Shown here piece by piece: positions 13,361 to 26,611 of a stretch of 64,000 nt of DNA. The DNA comes from Liolophura sinensis (lineage: Eukaryota > Mollusca > Polyplacophora > Chitonida > Chitonidae). Position numbers and translations under genes: made by a program. Numbering within the stretch: position 1 is the stretch's first letter; every line of letters begins with the position of its first letter. The notes under the pieces were generated by a model. That model was not told where the DNA came from. It made no database searches and worked only from the letters and a program-made list of their open reading frames with translations. The stretch is from contig NC_088300.1 of the NCBI RefSeq assembly GCF_032854445.1, positions 72,266,984-72,330,983 of the forward strand, given 5' to 3'.

Positions 13361-16209
13361 TGTAAATCCATAGGAATTACCATATGACTGGAATAGCCCA
13401 TTGTAGTGTTAGGAGAATTGGTTTGGTTAGCTTCACTCTCTCAAGGACCTGTACGTCTGGACCACTGCTGAGAAGAAGAAAACTGGGTGACACTTGATGG
13501 GTGGGAGAAGAGTTAACAGAGCAGTTTGTCTGTCTAAAGCTCTTGATTTTAACCTGTGGGCGAGGAAAGTGGTGGACAGTATGGGTAATTTGGCCCGATG
13601 GGAACCCTCAATGTTCTGTGCAGGTGTATGCTCATTACTGATAGCTTGTCAAATCAGTTGCCAGCCAAAAACATGATGTTGGTAAATTTGGACCGACGGC
13701 CAGTTTTGATAAGGTCATCAGGCCAAAGTTGCGACTTCACATCTCCAGTTAAATTGAAGGCAGGGGAAATAGGAGTTGAAGAGGTCGTAAATGGGAAGCA
13801 ATTTCCTCTGTTAGGAACGGCCCTGTATCAAGCAACAAGTTGGGCAAATGGAGTCAATTTCATAGCTGGATGCTTCGTTCAGCCACGAGGGCAAGACTGA
13901 AATTTGCGTGTAGCTAAAAACACTGGAAAAGATTAATTGTGCAAGTCATAGGAGCAAGGCCCATTGCCTGCTATTTTTATCCCGCTTTTGATATATATTT
14001 TCTCCTTCTGAAGATCCATGTGTCAGTTTAGAAACGTTCTTTCCCTGTTCAGATTGCTTTTGCCATATGTAGTAATGCGTGAATGTGCAGGAAATCTGAG
14101 GCATTAGTTTTTATTAATTTTGAATGATATTTTCTTCCCAATATGGGCTGAATATTTCCAAAGTTAACAGTCATTCTGATATTAATACTTGTTCCTATTT
14201 TTTTGTTTCTGTGCATTTCCCACTGACAGTACAGGGAGCATGGCTTCTTTTTTTCCCCTTTTTTTTCCTTGACTCGCAGCTTGTACACTGCATGCATGAC
14301 ATGTATAAATGCATGTGTTTATCATTAGGCCAGCCCCTAGCATAATGTGATATTGACAGTCAAGCAATTTTCTACCTGTCCGCTTCATAAATGCAAACAT
14401 ATGAGCAGAAACTCAAATGATGATTAATGTGAACGTTTGGCTTTCTTGCAAATTCTACAGTCTTCAATGCAAGTACTCTATTACTACATGTATATTTTTC
14501 TTTTTCTTGAATTCATGCTCTTTTATTGAAGTGTTTTTCTTTGAAAAATGATAAATTTCCTGACTGAGTCTGAAATTGTTGTCATTTGTATGGTAAAACA
14601 CATCCTCTTTTTAACATGGCTTTTCGTTGTACAGGATAGCATAAATGAAAACTGTATAAGATACTATATATGAAGATTTGTACAATTTTTGCAACATGAA
14701 CATTAGGATAAAGGTGATTTCTCACTTACGTTAGTTGAATGTCCTCAGACAACTGATACATTCTTGATGAGTGGGTGAAAAATATCAGTCAGTAAAGGGA
14801 GGAAGGTATGTTACATGTTTACAGTATGAGATTTCAGCTGTGACACTACAGCATGATAGACCAGAGGATTTGCTGATAAACATCTGGCAAACAAACAAAC
14901 AAGTGAAGCTGATCTGGTGGAATGAGAGTTTAACATGAAATCCCTTGCTTCAGTTGTAATAATTCAGGCATGCTATCTTATACATACATATGTATATTAA
15001 TAAACAGACCAGTATATTGATATTGATCTCACAATGAAATGCTGTCCTGATGGATGTGGGAGTGATTCAGAGGCATATGTTCTGTCATTCAAGGAATTGT
15101 CTTCCTGGTGTAATTAAAGGTTGTCATGTTGGTGTTACATTTTTGTACAAGCGTACGTCAGAGCAATTTTATTACCTTCATTCACCTGAATTCAGCCTAC
15201 AGTTACCTTGTACAGTAATTCAGATAGATTTGTAATGAAAAAGCCTGTCTGGCCTCATTAAGCTACAAGAAGTGTGATGATTTCCTCTGGTAAAGGCACA
15301 CAAGAAAAGGATAGGCCACAAACGAGGGATAGGGTGCAGAGCAATAGCCTTGAACTAACGCAATTTATATAACAGAGGGTTGAGGGTGATTTGATTAGGG
15401 CAGCGGACCCGCCTATCTGTCCAGCCCCTGCCTCTGTTTTAGCCGATCACTGCTGACTCATGTCTTAGGACTGGTGTTGTCCTGTAGCAATGATCATATG
15501 CATTGATACACAGTAGGAGATCCTCCCCTGAGTGAACGGAGGCTGAGCCTATTAAAGGCTAAGGTCTATTGTTACGGCTGACTAGACTGTGTTCTCAGTG
15601 CAATCTGTTCTCCTCGTATACTATCCAGGCCTGTCAGCCTGTTAGCTCACACCTTGATGCTTTCTGCTCTTGGCTGCTGGACTTTCCACATCTTGACGGG
15701 GGTATATGTTGGACCGTCAGACCCTCTCATTCCTTTTAATCAGCCAGGCAGACTGGCTTCAAACAGTGGCGTTAGTATTGACCAACGTCACTTGTCCATC
15801 GAACACGTCCAGTTTTGCCGTCAGCGTGAACTCCACTCTTGTCTTACAGCTGCTGTTTCCGGATCGATACATGAGCGCCTGTCAGGCTGGAACCTTTCTG
15901 ACCAATCAGCTCTTCGTCGTCAAAGACCTTGCCTTGTCCATGTGACTTGATGGACAGTGTTTAGGCCGTGGGATTTGTCATCAGTGGTAGTGTGCAGCAC
16001 AATCCTGGATGCCTTACTTATTTTTTCCCCTCTTCTGCTCTTCCTTCCTTCGGTGACAGTTGTTCTGCCATAGCTTGTATGGAAACCCTGAGGCAGGTGC
16101 CTGTATGGTATTGAAGCTTAGTGATCTCCCAGTCAGCTGTGGCTGCTGCTGGTGGTGCTGACTCACCTACAGTAGTACTGGCACCTTGTGTCACTGGATT
16201 GGAGGATAT

Positions 16210-16748
16210 ATGAGAATGCTAAAGACACTGTTTGGGTACTCCATGACCAGCTTGGATGGCTATGATCCAGGAGGGTTTGTATCATCAGAATGGAGATATG
16301 TGGGAGTGGGGTGTAAGGGTCACAACTGTTCCTGTACCCTCACAGGGTCACTATCCACCTCAACATCCACCTCCACCTGTAATTCCACCTCCACTTCCAG
16401 CTCCAGCTTCTCCTCTTCTATGCTGAAAAGACGTTTCTCTATTTCCTCATCAGTTTCTTCTCAGAGTTCTCATCGCTCAGCAGACTCTGGGTTCTGGTTA
16501 AGACAGGTGGGCTCTGACATGTGGACAGAGAACCCTGATCGAGACAGGTATGGGACCTTCTCCATACCTGAAGAGGATCTAAGCATGGTGATTCAGTACC
16601 TGGAGAAACAGCTTGAGAATCAGAAATACATCTGCCCTGACATGGGCCAGACTTCTGTCAATTATATCATGGCTGAAAATGTGAAAATTCTCGTTTCTTC
16701 TAAAGTGACCTTCATTTTGGAGATGTATTGTCATCTCTACATATTTGG
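16210..16748 (+). CDS. Possible 5' exon, Ser/Thr-rich, unidentified
   Basis: An open frame with good codon balance starts at ATG 16,210 (a second ATG at 16,216). It is followed by a Ser/Thr-rich block and a basophilic phosphosite-like KRRFSISSS segment, then a helical, charged segment (EEDLSMVIQYLEKQLENQ). Two donor-like sites, GACAG|GTATGG at 16,545 and TTTGG|GTAAGA at 16,748, both leave phase 2. That is the phase needed to join the SLK-like exon beginning at 33,358, so it could be an alternative first exon of that gene. No family is recognised, and the join is inference from phase only. Confidence 0.35.
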
Positions 16749-16749
16749 G

Positions 16750-19700
16750 TAAGAGGTTTATTTATTTATTTTTTGACTTTCACTTTACATTGAAAATTAA
16801 ACTATAAGCTGATATGTATGTATGGTTAAAATTTTGTCTAGCAGGGATATGCATGTACAACAGTTACTGGGTATTTTCTGAGGCTAAAAAATATTACATG
16901 AATTCAGTATTTTCTTTTTTTTTCATGATCAGTATCATAAACATGATGTGCTTAAACATTTACGTAGATATTAAAATGTAGATCAGTGTGTGTTTTCATT
17001 GTTTGATTAAGGATCTGTCCTACACTTGACATCTTTACATGTGTATAAAGGCTTGGATCATCTCTTTCAAAGTGCTCCAAAGCTTTTACCCTGGCGGTGG
17101 CTGCATTATTCGGTTGTTACATAACTAACAAGTGGCCAGCAGGGATGCCTGTTGAGCCCTGTGGATTGTACATGTTCACAGCTATTGTGCCCGACCTGTG
17201 TCTTTTCTGAAGGGCATTGGCTTTATGTGTAACAAAGCTTGAACGAGCATCTGTTTTACGTTTTTGGATTTCCCATCAGACAAACTGAATATTTTATGAG
17301 TTGTGCAGAGTGTGGCATTTAGGCTGGCGTTATCAAGTACCGTTATGTGTACCTTTTAAACTAGGGGATTGATTCTAAGAATCCTTGTTATCTGAAGAGA
17401 GAAGGAATGTAATGCTTGACACAAATCAGCTTCTGCTTAACGGGAAGACATCTTTGAACTAATATAGTTTTTGATCAAGAAGTATTGGGTGAAGGTGTTA
17501 TTGTAGTAAACATTTGCTTTCATTCTGTGTGGAGCCAGTTAGAATCCTATATTGTCGACCTATCTACTAGTGAATTTGTGGATGACGTTGATGTAACACA
17601 GCTTCTCTTTCACCAGTATGGTGTGCATATTCATGTGTCGCATGTTGGAAATTTCATCAGTAATTTGCCAAAGATCGGACGTTTATGTCAGGCACTCTGG
17701 TTTCCTCCGCCCATGAAACTGACAGCCATGTTATGAAAAATTCTTCAATATAATGTTTTATAAACAACATTCAACTAAGTAAAGACAGAAGCAATTAATA
17801 TTGAACACATTCAAATTTGTCTACATACCCTAGCTTTTTTTAACTTGAGCCTCATATATATTTATAGATTTCCAAAACTTGCACACTACAGGTATGAAGG
17901 CAATATTAATAACATAAATGTTACATGGTAGAAAAATAAGGTAACATTAAACGGGCAGCTGAGTGCATACGGATCAAAGCTATGATTAATGTTTCTGACA
18001 CATGTACTACAGTGTTGCTATTACTTATGTGACTTTCATTACTTCGACAGCCTACAGTGGGCTCTCTGAACCTGAAATATGATTAGGCCTAACACAAATT
18101 GCTCTTAACTGAGCCTTTGCCCATTTGCTCGACCAAAGCTTTCCTTTGGATGAACCGTTGCTGATTGTCCACATTACTGGCTAGAACTTGGAACCAAAGT
18201 ACCAATTACTGAACCCATGCACCAGTTACTGAATCCACAGGGAATGTAGATTTCAGAATGAGCTAAAATTTGCGGCTGTGTTGTTAACATTCTGGACTAC
18301 TTCAGTTTCAATCAAAATTTCTTAATGTACTGAAGAAAACATTACTAAAATCCAAGAGAAATTGTGTTATTAAATTAAGCTTACATGATACATTGTTTCT
18401 AAGTAATAAAATTGTAGTGTGATAAACTTCCTTACATGTATGTGACATTGAAACAGGCAGATGAAACATTGCATGAGTAAGGCAATTGTGCTAGAATGAT
18501 GTCAATGGCTTCTGATAGTACAGCTTCCTATGTGGCTATGTGCCAGTGATTGATCATGTTTTATGTGCATGACATCACACTAGGCAAAAGTCAAAACAAC
18601 AAAACTTTTGTTTCAGTATTACTCTTCAAAATCAGTTATAATGAATAGCTGTTATAATGCTTTTTAATCAGCAAAGGTAAAGTTATACTATATCAGTCCT
18701 TACCATTTATCAACATGTGTTCATGACAATAGAGGTTTTGACACAGAAGTACATGTACATGTAACTCTATCTTGAAGGTACATGTAACTCTATCTTGAAG
18801 TTACTTGTACATGTATTTGATGGTACAGAATTTTGGTGACAATACATGTAGATATTTTAAAATTTACGTACAGCCTTCATTATGCTATGCTTTATATTGT
18901 ACAGAAGAAAGACACTTTGACGATCTACTTAGATGTAGCAAAATGGATTACTATGCTTTTTTTTATTGTAAAATCGGTTGTTGAAAGAAAATGTTATCTA
19001 TTAGAAAATCTTATCAATGCATCAGATTGTGGAAGTTTGTCATCGGACAGTCAAGAGTAAATTAGGAAAATTCTTGTCTTTCTGAATAACCTTCTATAAA
19101 TCACATTACAGTATAGTCTTTTAGAGATAACATATTCAGTATTATTGAGAGAGCAAAGTGTGTTGTGAATGGTGCGTAGAATGAAAGTAGCATGTTAGAA
19201 GGAAAAAACAAGTATAGAATAGAGCACATCTTCTTATATGTCATGTTGAATGGATTTTTGGGGTTTTCTTGTAACACATGGAGAGTCCTGGAAAAGTGAT
19301 AGTAGATATTTAATTCTTTGCTGTAGGCACCTAAATTCTTGCATTGGAGACCTTGTTGACCAGAAGTCAATTTGAGCTATATGCTGAAAATGTGAAAAGT
19401 CCCTATTGGTTCAGTAGAAATATTGAAGAAACTCAAGAATTCAACATTGTAATCTGCATTGTGATTGCGGCAGTTTGTTGAAGTGACAGACAACAGGCAT
19501 AAATTTAAGGATTTAAAGGCTGAGGTTTGCACGATTCATGACTAATGGTATCAGTGGAGATGTGTTCCGTGATAAACCTTGTTATTATTGAATTGCTGAG
19601 AGCGGATGTTACGGGCTGGCTGTCCATCAGTCCAGGGCTGACCCAACACCTCTCCCCCCTCCATCCCCATCCTTTGTCAAACTCTGACAGAGTTGGGTGT

Positions 19701-22700
19701 GATCTAATAGTCGCTGATAATTAGTGTAAATATTCATCGGATTCCCAGTGGGGTACATTATCGTACAATCCAGCTTCCAAACCACACAAAGACAGGGACA
19801 GTTAATGAGCCACCTTTTAACAGTGATATTATATCAGAGTGGTGAAGTGCATCAGACCTTCAGATCTTCTCGATCCACTCTATTGATCGCCTTAACTTCA
19901 AAGTGGCTGCCGAACTGCTCCAGTTTCCCCTACCCAGACACACTTGCGGCATATAATTCCCTTCATTAAACACACATTTAATAAGAACACAAAACGGATT
20001 TCGAATATTTTTTGTCGTCTCCAAAACTTCAAAGGCGAGGTCAGATCCTTGTGACAGTGATACTTTGCCCGAGGTCATGACACCAGATTGACGCCACTTC
20101 ACATCTTATTAAATAATATTTTGCTCTTTTTTTTAAAAGTGTGCCTCTAGGCTGCTTGAAACCCTCCCATACCCCACCCCCCCCCCCTTCCCCAGACATA
20201 CAACACACACTCACATTCCCTTGCCTTCTTGATTTTTGTGTAAGGAAGTGCTTACCCTTCATTGTAAACAAATATTCGAATAATATAATCAAAATGTGGT
20301 TTTAACAATATTTATTTCATATGAACGAAAGTGGGATTGGCGCAGTGCCTATATATACACAAAAGTGTACAAAGCCTGAACCAAATTTAGCAGGCATTCA
20401 GTGCAATACAAATGCACTCAGATTTAGTAATCAACATGTAACAGATTATCAACAGTAGAACTTACATTTACTCCCTTGTAGTTCTTAAATTTCATGCGAG
20501 TCTCTGTTTGAAAATTAAAAGCCTAATTTGCCCAATTTCACATATTAGTTTTAAAACATATAGAAAGTCTTGGATCTTTGAAAAGACCTTGGTTTAATTT
20601 AGAAAATTTGTCTTGAAAGCTGTGGGCCCTGTGATTGATAAAAAGAATATCTTCTTTCCTCTGTTTGTTTGTGTCCTTATTTTAATGTGTAACAATAAAG
20701 TATTATCCTGACTTTGTTCCCTGGTTTGATATCATATTGATTAATGTCTTTTCCAAGTGTCCAAAATTCGCTCTGTACAAGAACTATTCCCACCACACAG
20801 ACAGAGCCAGTACTCCTGTGGCTTCCTGAAAATATTAATAGTTTGGTGAGTCATTTGCACTGATTGAAGTGTTTTCAGAAGTTTAAGGGTTTGACATAAA
20901 TTTTGTTTAGTTTGACGCAGGATTAATGACCTTGTCTTGTCATAATAGATGCACTGTCTCGCCTGTGAAAAGACTGTTTGAGTCCAAGTTCAGACAAATA
21001 AGACTTTGGCTGAAAGAAGTGTCGCACACAAATTAGAGGAACTCAATGTGTTATTCATAAACCATTCATGCACGATGTCTATTTTTAGGCTGTCTTGTCT
21101 CCCTTGTGACCCATTACCCTCCTATCACCCCTATGCCACCCTCTTTCTCCTCTCTCGCTCTTTCTCATTTCTACCTTTCCCAATCTGTGTGTCATCCACC
21201 AGGTTTTGTTGTTGAAGTTTCGGAAGTCTTCCAGCCATTATGAGATGTGACTACGGTGATGATAATCATTGATCAGACAAATGCGACTTCAGGCTAAGAA
21301 GTGTCACAGAAAATCACATGACATGGATTCAAGAATATTTGGGGACAGACATCTATTTTTAACTTGTCTTGAATCTTAGGAGACACATTTCCCTACATCA
21401 TTCATCCACCCACCCCTGCCACCTTCTTTCTGTCCCCATGCCCCTAGCTCTGTCTGGTCTCTCTCCTGCTGTGTCATCTGTCTGAGCATAAGCTATTGTT
21501 GTAGAATTATGAAGTCTGCTAGCCGATTTAGTAAGCTTCTCTGTCTGCGATATTCCTTACCACCTGGTCCGATCTCGGGCATAATAAGCTTTACCTGCTA
21601 TATCCTTCCCTCATTATCCATACATTTTCTGATTACAAAAATTTCTTGGAAAAGATGTACATGCATTTAAGGTTCCCATTTACAAAATGTAACATTGAAG
21701 GCATTGTGTTGAAAATTTATGCCAAGAAGACAATTAATGTTGGCAGTCTTTGAAAGGGTTTTACCTTACCATTACATTAGGATAATGACCCTGCAGCTAA
21801 GCTCTAGTCATTAAACTCCAGCATATCAACTCCTGTTTTATCCTACAACTGATACAGGAAGAGGGAAACCTGCAGTGCGTTAAGCTTCACACAGTATAAG
21901 ACAAGTTCACTTTCTAAAGTAGGCGCAATACATTATGTGCATGGATCCTAATTCCTCAACTTTTTCGCATATGATAGGGCAATTTTCAGCGCAGTATGTA
22001 CACATAAACATAAATTTATAATTTTATGTTGGAGACAAAACTACAGTGGTTGGATTGACCAATCAAGGCTTCACAAAATGTATACGTGTAATTTTATCAG
22101 TCTACACCAAATAATGACTTCAGAGTATGATTTGAATATTCACATTGCAATCTTGTCAAAAGGTTGGAGAAATACAGTCTGTAATTCTTATACACAAAGT
22201 ACAGAATCAAATGCCTTAAAACGTAACATAAACTGACAGTTTCTTAAGTGATAAAGTATATAATATACCAGATAGGTGCTTCTGAGACCACCAGTTGAGT
22301 CCATTGTGAAATGAATAGCCACATTTAATTATAATGAACAAATATGACTTTTTACAAACACATCTTGAAGTTGGGTAAAGCATGTTCACAACAGCCATTA
22401 GTCTGCACAGTGGTCTTCAAGAAGTGTTCCCATTATTCATTGAAAGTTAAGAAGGTTAAAAGAAATAGATAGTTTTGGACAATAGTACTCTAGACACTTC
22501 ATGAGTTCCATGTCTCGCTGAAAAGAGAAGTAATTTCTTAAATGTTTGTGAATTCTGATGGACTTTAATTAAGATCTCTGACATACGGTACATGTAATTG
22601 TTTCAGTGCTGATTTAATTCCCAGTATGTGGTTTGTAAGGCACCCCAGGAAAATCAAAACAAAGTGTGCGTGATTATTTTGATAGCCTCTTCACCGTAAT

Positions 22701-25700
22701 GAGATTTTAATTAGGCCGTGTTCGACAAGGAAATGGATCTGTGGGTTGCATGGGGTTTTTAATTACCTCCATTTAGTGACCTCACTTGAATGCTTATACT
22801 TGTGGAATCCTGATCAGTGTGGTTGAGAATTAGCTATCAGTGATCAGATGCCATCCCAGTTTTCCTTAGTGCTGTCATTAATCAGGTGCATCTGTTAAAT
22901 CTCCGAAGCTGGGAGAATATTATGTGTAATTACCACAGCAGGAAGTAATTTGCCAGCACCACAGGTTTTTGGAGTTTAATGCATGATTTCAACCTTGGAC
23001 CTCAGTGAAGATGAAATGGAAATTGTTAATTTATTCTTTCAATTTAAAGTAATTACCTGAAACCTGAATAATAGGATCTCTCTCCCCGCCCCCCCCCCCC
23101 TTGCCCCCAAAGCATGAAATATTTTTTTCTTTTTGATTGACTTTTCTTTCATTGTATGGCAAGTTTAAAATATTTAGAAATGATTAAGCAGATTTATGCA
23201 GATCATTGAGACTTGCAAAATATTGTTGATGCTTGAATTGTGTTATATTTATTCCCAAGAGAAAACATATATGTACTTGTGCTTTTGACTACATCTTGTA
23301 GGGAAGAGATATGTAAAATGACATTCATAATTCATTATGTCACAGAGACATAAACATAGCTGTGTACTGCTTGCATCATTGATGAGTGACGTCACAATGT
23401 GGAATTATCACGTCAGAACAAGTACAATATATGGCCAAGACTATGAGTAAATTTTTACATATTAAATATATCGAAGATTCAAATAACAGATGCAGTTTTG
23501 GTAATGTGAGAAGGTATCTGGTAGTATGGTTGAGATATATATGATAGCAGATATATATGGCTGTTCATGTAGTTATGGATTGTTTTAAGAACAAGCAGCA
23601 TTCCACAGATTTGATTGTTACGTTTCAAAGTGTGTTTATGCAGGGCTGACTCCTTATTGTGACGTTGACATGCTGTGCAGGATGTTCTGGAACATGTGTA
23701 GAATGGCTTTTCTCTGTTGGCACGGCGTTTTGTGATGTGAATGTTTACTTTGGAAACTTAGAGCTATTACAACAGCAGCATCTTGTCCAATTTAGGTGAA
23801 GATGGAGTCTGACAGCGGAGGAAAATAAGGGTACTCAGAATTTCTGGAGAAGTGAAAAGTTCTTTTGCAGACGTGGTTAAGTTCAAGAATTACTGGTTTT
23901 ACCAAGGTCTTTTGGAATTTTTTTTGTGTGTGCAAATTTCAGAACATACTAATACTACCAGTGAGATGTGGGTCTTTAAAAATTGCTTTAAAATCTTGTG
24001 AATTTGGCCACATGGATTTATCTAGCAGACTTATTCGAAGGTTTTAGCTAATAGAGTGTGCTCTGGTAATGCCATAGATAAAAGGCCTTGAAATCCATGA
24101 GACGAAATGGAATTTGTCTACTAAAGCGTCTGATAGTAAAAATGAGGTGCCAATCTGAATTACTTCCTGCTCTTCAGGGTACATTCCGTTTGAGTATTGA
24201 GAATTGAGGGCAATTTCATTGGATTATTGGTTTTCTTGTCGCTTACTCCTTTCTGCCAATTTTCCCTTCGTCTTCCTATTTTTGCTTCCCCAACTCGTCA
24301 GTTTGGACAGTTATTTCTTCCCTTGGTTCCAGCTGGCAACCATCTTGTCACATAATCAATCTGGTTTTATACACTGACCATCAATATAATCCCCCAATCA
24401 TCCTCCCTGTGCAGGAATGGAATTCATTTTGACACTGATGCAAGCTAAATCAGTGGTTTTTATGCAACTTTGTTGAAATATTCAGATCTTTGAGAATTAT
24501 TATGATGATAAAACTATCAAGCTGATAAATTTATTGAAGTTAAAGTTGTTTCATAAATGTTTGGCCCATAATTAATTTGTCATTAAATTATTTTGTTTGT
24601 GTGTATATATACCTATATCGTTTTTTGTCTTTTATTCATTTATGTCTTATTGAAGAGAGAAAAATTTTGAAAACACAAATCGTTGTTTTAACGGCTAGAC
24701 CATTTTACATCTCACATAAGTCTGTAATCATTTTAGAACATTCATAACTTTATTGATTCTTTTTGTTATTGTTAAAGTAAATGTTTAAGCAAGCATGACC
24801 AAATGAAATTGTTCTTGAAATCCATAATGAGTCACACACGAGTTTTATCAAAAGCAATATAGAGGTAAATCCGAGCGATGATGCCATTTACTGCGACATT
24901 TCGATTTAATTCCAATGCATTATTATTCAGAGTTACGAAACTGTTGGAGACATGAAGTTTATGAATAATACACAAATACACTGTGTTGGTATGAATCTGT
25001 ATGACAAATGGAAACTTGCTTATAAAATTATGGTAGCTGCAAATATTTTTATAGCTCTCTTGTCTTCTTGTATTTCAAAATTCTACATCCTGAATTTTGA
25101 ATGCTAAAGAAATTGTCTTGAACTTTCTTAGGGTTCGTATTTTGTAGAGTGCAGTATATGACCTTTCAAGTGGCCCATTTGGCTTGATGCTGATTGATTG
25201 GTCTACCTTCTTATTTTTATTAATTTTGTATGAGAAAAGTTTTAACCTGAAAAGTATCATTTTAAGTCATTTATGTATTTCTGTTAATGCATTTTACATG
25301 GTAAAATTCAGGTGCAATGCAGTAGCTTAATAGCTAACCATCAGAAACGTATCTTGTGCCATGTGATATATCAGCTGACTTCATATATCATTGTTCAAAC
25401 CAGAATCAGCTGGCATATGTTGACCAAACCTTTCTTCTTAAAGAAAAAGGCTCAAGTCGATTATTACGGTATTAATCTATGTTAGGGTAAGGAATGAGTG
25501 TAATCTCTTCCTAAGTCAGCTGGCCTACGGGTTGACCTGCCCCTGACTGAGACAGTGTGTGCATGTGGTAACCATGTTTGCAAACAGTTTTATGTTATAA
25601 GCCTATTACAGGATAAACTGTCAACCCGTGTAACAATCTGTCACAAACACAGGTAAATCAACTCTGGTCCATGGGTTAAAAAAAAGAAGTTCCCAGTTAA

Positions 25701-26252
25701 CTGCTGGTATATTGTTGTTTACAACGCCACTCAGTGTAATGGTTTTTATACCAGCTCATGTTAAGCCTGGATCACAAATGCACTGAAGAGAATGTACATT
25801 GTTCACTTGCCTTTTTTTCCTTGTGCAGTGCGAGGATTTAGGCACACTCAGAGACTAACTGGATGTTATAAAATCTGGGACTATGTTTTTGGATTCAGTT
25901 GTAGTCAGCAAGTTGTACTGTGTGTATGTACATGTACCCGTGTGGGGCATCAAGGTTATTGGACTTTTTCCTTGTAGAGAATGCCAGCGTGGATGAACTT
26001 ATAGATGTACATGTCTAGATTATAAACACTTGGCTTGTGAGGCCCAAGATCTCTCACTGAAGTCCTTGTTGTGAGGGTGAGACTCACCACTCCCACCTGG
26101 AGAAGATTACAACCTGGTATTGCATGACCTGCCCTTTAATACATTATGTGCGGCAAGCCTAATATGATATTCATGTGGTCTGCAGTTCAGCGGTGGCATT
26201 TTGAAGCCTCTGTGGATGTGTGTATGGAATCACACAGTGTGTATATTTACAG
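16750..26252. other. Gene-free stretch, probably intronic
   Basis: No open frame with motif or splice support was recognised. The stretch holds homopolymer runs (C-runs at about 20,177 and 23,088) and scattered short repeats. Around 22,670-22,960 there is a less repetitive block with several TTAATTA/TAATTAC-type homeodomain-like strings that could be conserved non-coding sequence; this is only an impression. Confidence 0.4.
17640..17775 (+). mobile_element. Degenerate SINE 3' region (fragment)
   Basis: The string GGTTTCCTCCGCCCATGA...CTGACAGCCATGTTATGAAAAATTCTTCAATATAA matches, with decay, the order of blocks seen in the better copy at 51,985-52,100 (GGTTTCCACCCATCATAATG, GACAGCCATCATATAAGTGAA). 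Recognised only by comparison within this window. Confidence 0.45.
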
Positions 26253-26611
26253 GAACAACTGAGCTTTACTGACGGCATCATGGTTCAGTCGGACTCTAAA
26301 CCCACCTTAGCAGTGCTGCCTCTGCAGCGCTTCATAACCTGCCCGGACACTGGCAGCTTGGGCTTGCCTGAGCGTCCAGCGCGTTTTCAGCGCTCGGGCA
26401 GTCTCTTTCCTGACCAACGCCAGAAACGGCCCCGTCCATTACCTCTTGTGCGCTCAGGCAGCCTGGTGGTGAGGACAGACCCTGACAAACTCAAATTACT
26501 GTCAGAGGATGAAGTTGACAGTCACTCTGATAAAGTGGAGAAGGAACTGCTTGTACAAGCAGAAAACCTAGAGTGGACAGTATGGGAGGAAGTGTTTGAC
26601 AGGATTACTAG
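26253..26611 (+). CDS. SLK/STK10: SLK-like gene, candidate linker exon
   Basis: Acceptor TATTTACAG before 26,253, donor AG|GTGAGA after 26,611, phase 0 in and phase 2 out, matching the next exon. It encodes about 120 residues with two RSGSL repeats (basic residue plus Ser, phosphosite-like) and an acidic end (SEDEVDSHSDK). Family linkers in this place are poorly conserved, so assignment rests on phase and position. An internal ATG at 26,280 would allow it to act as an alternative start exon. Confidence 0.6.
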
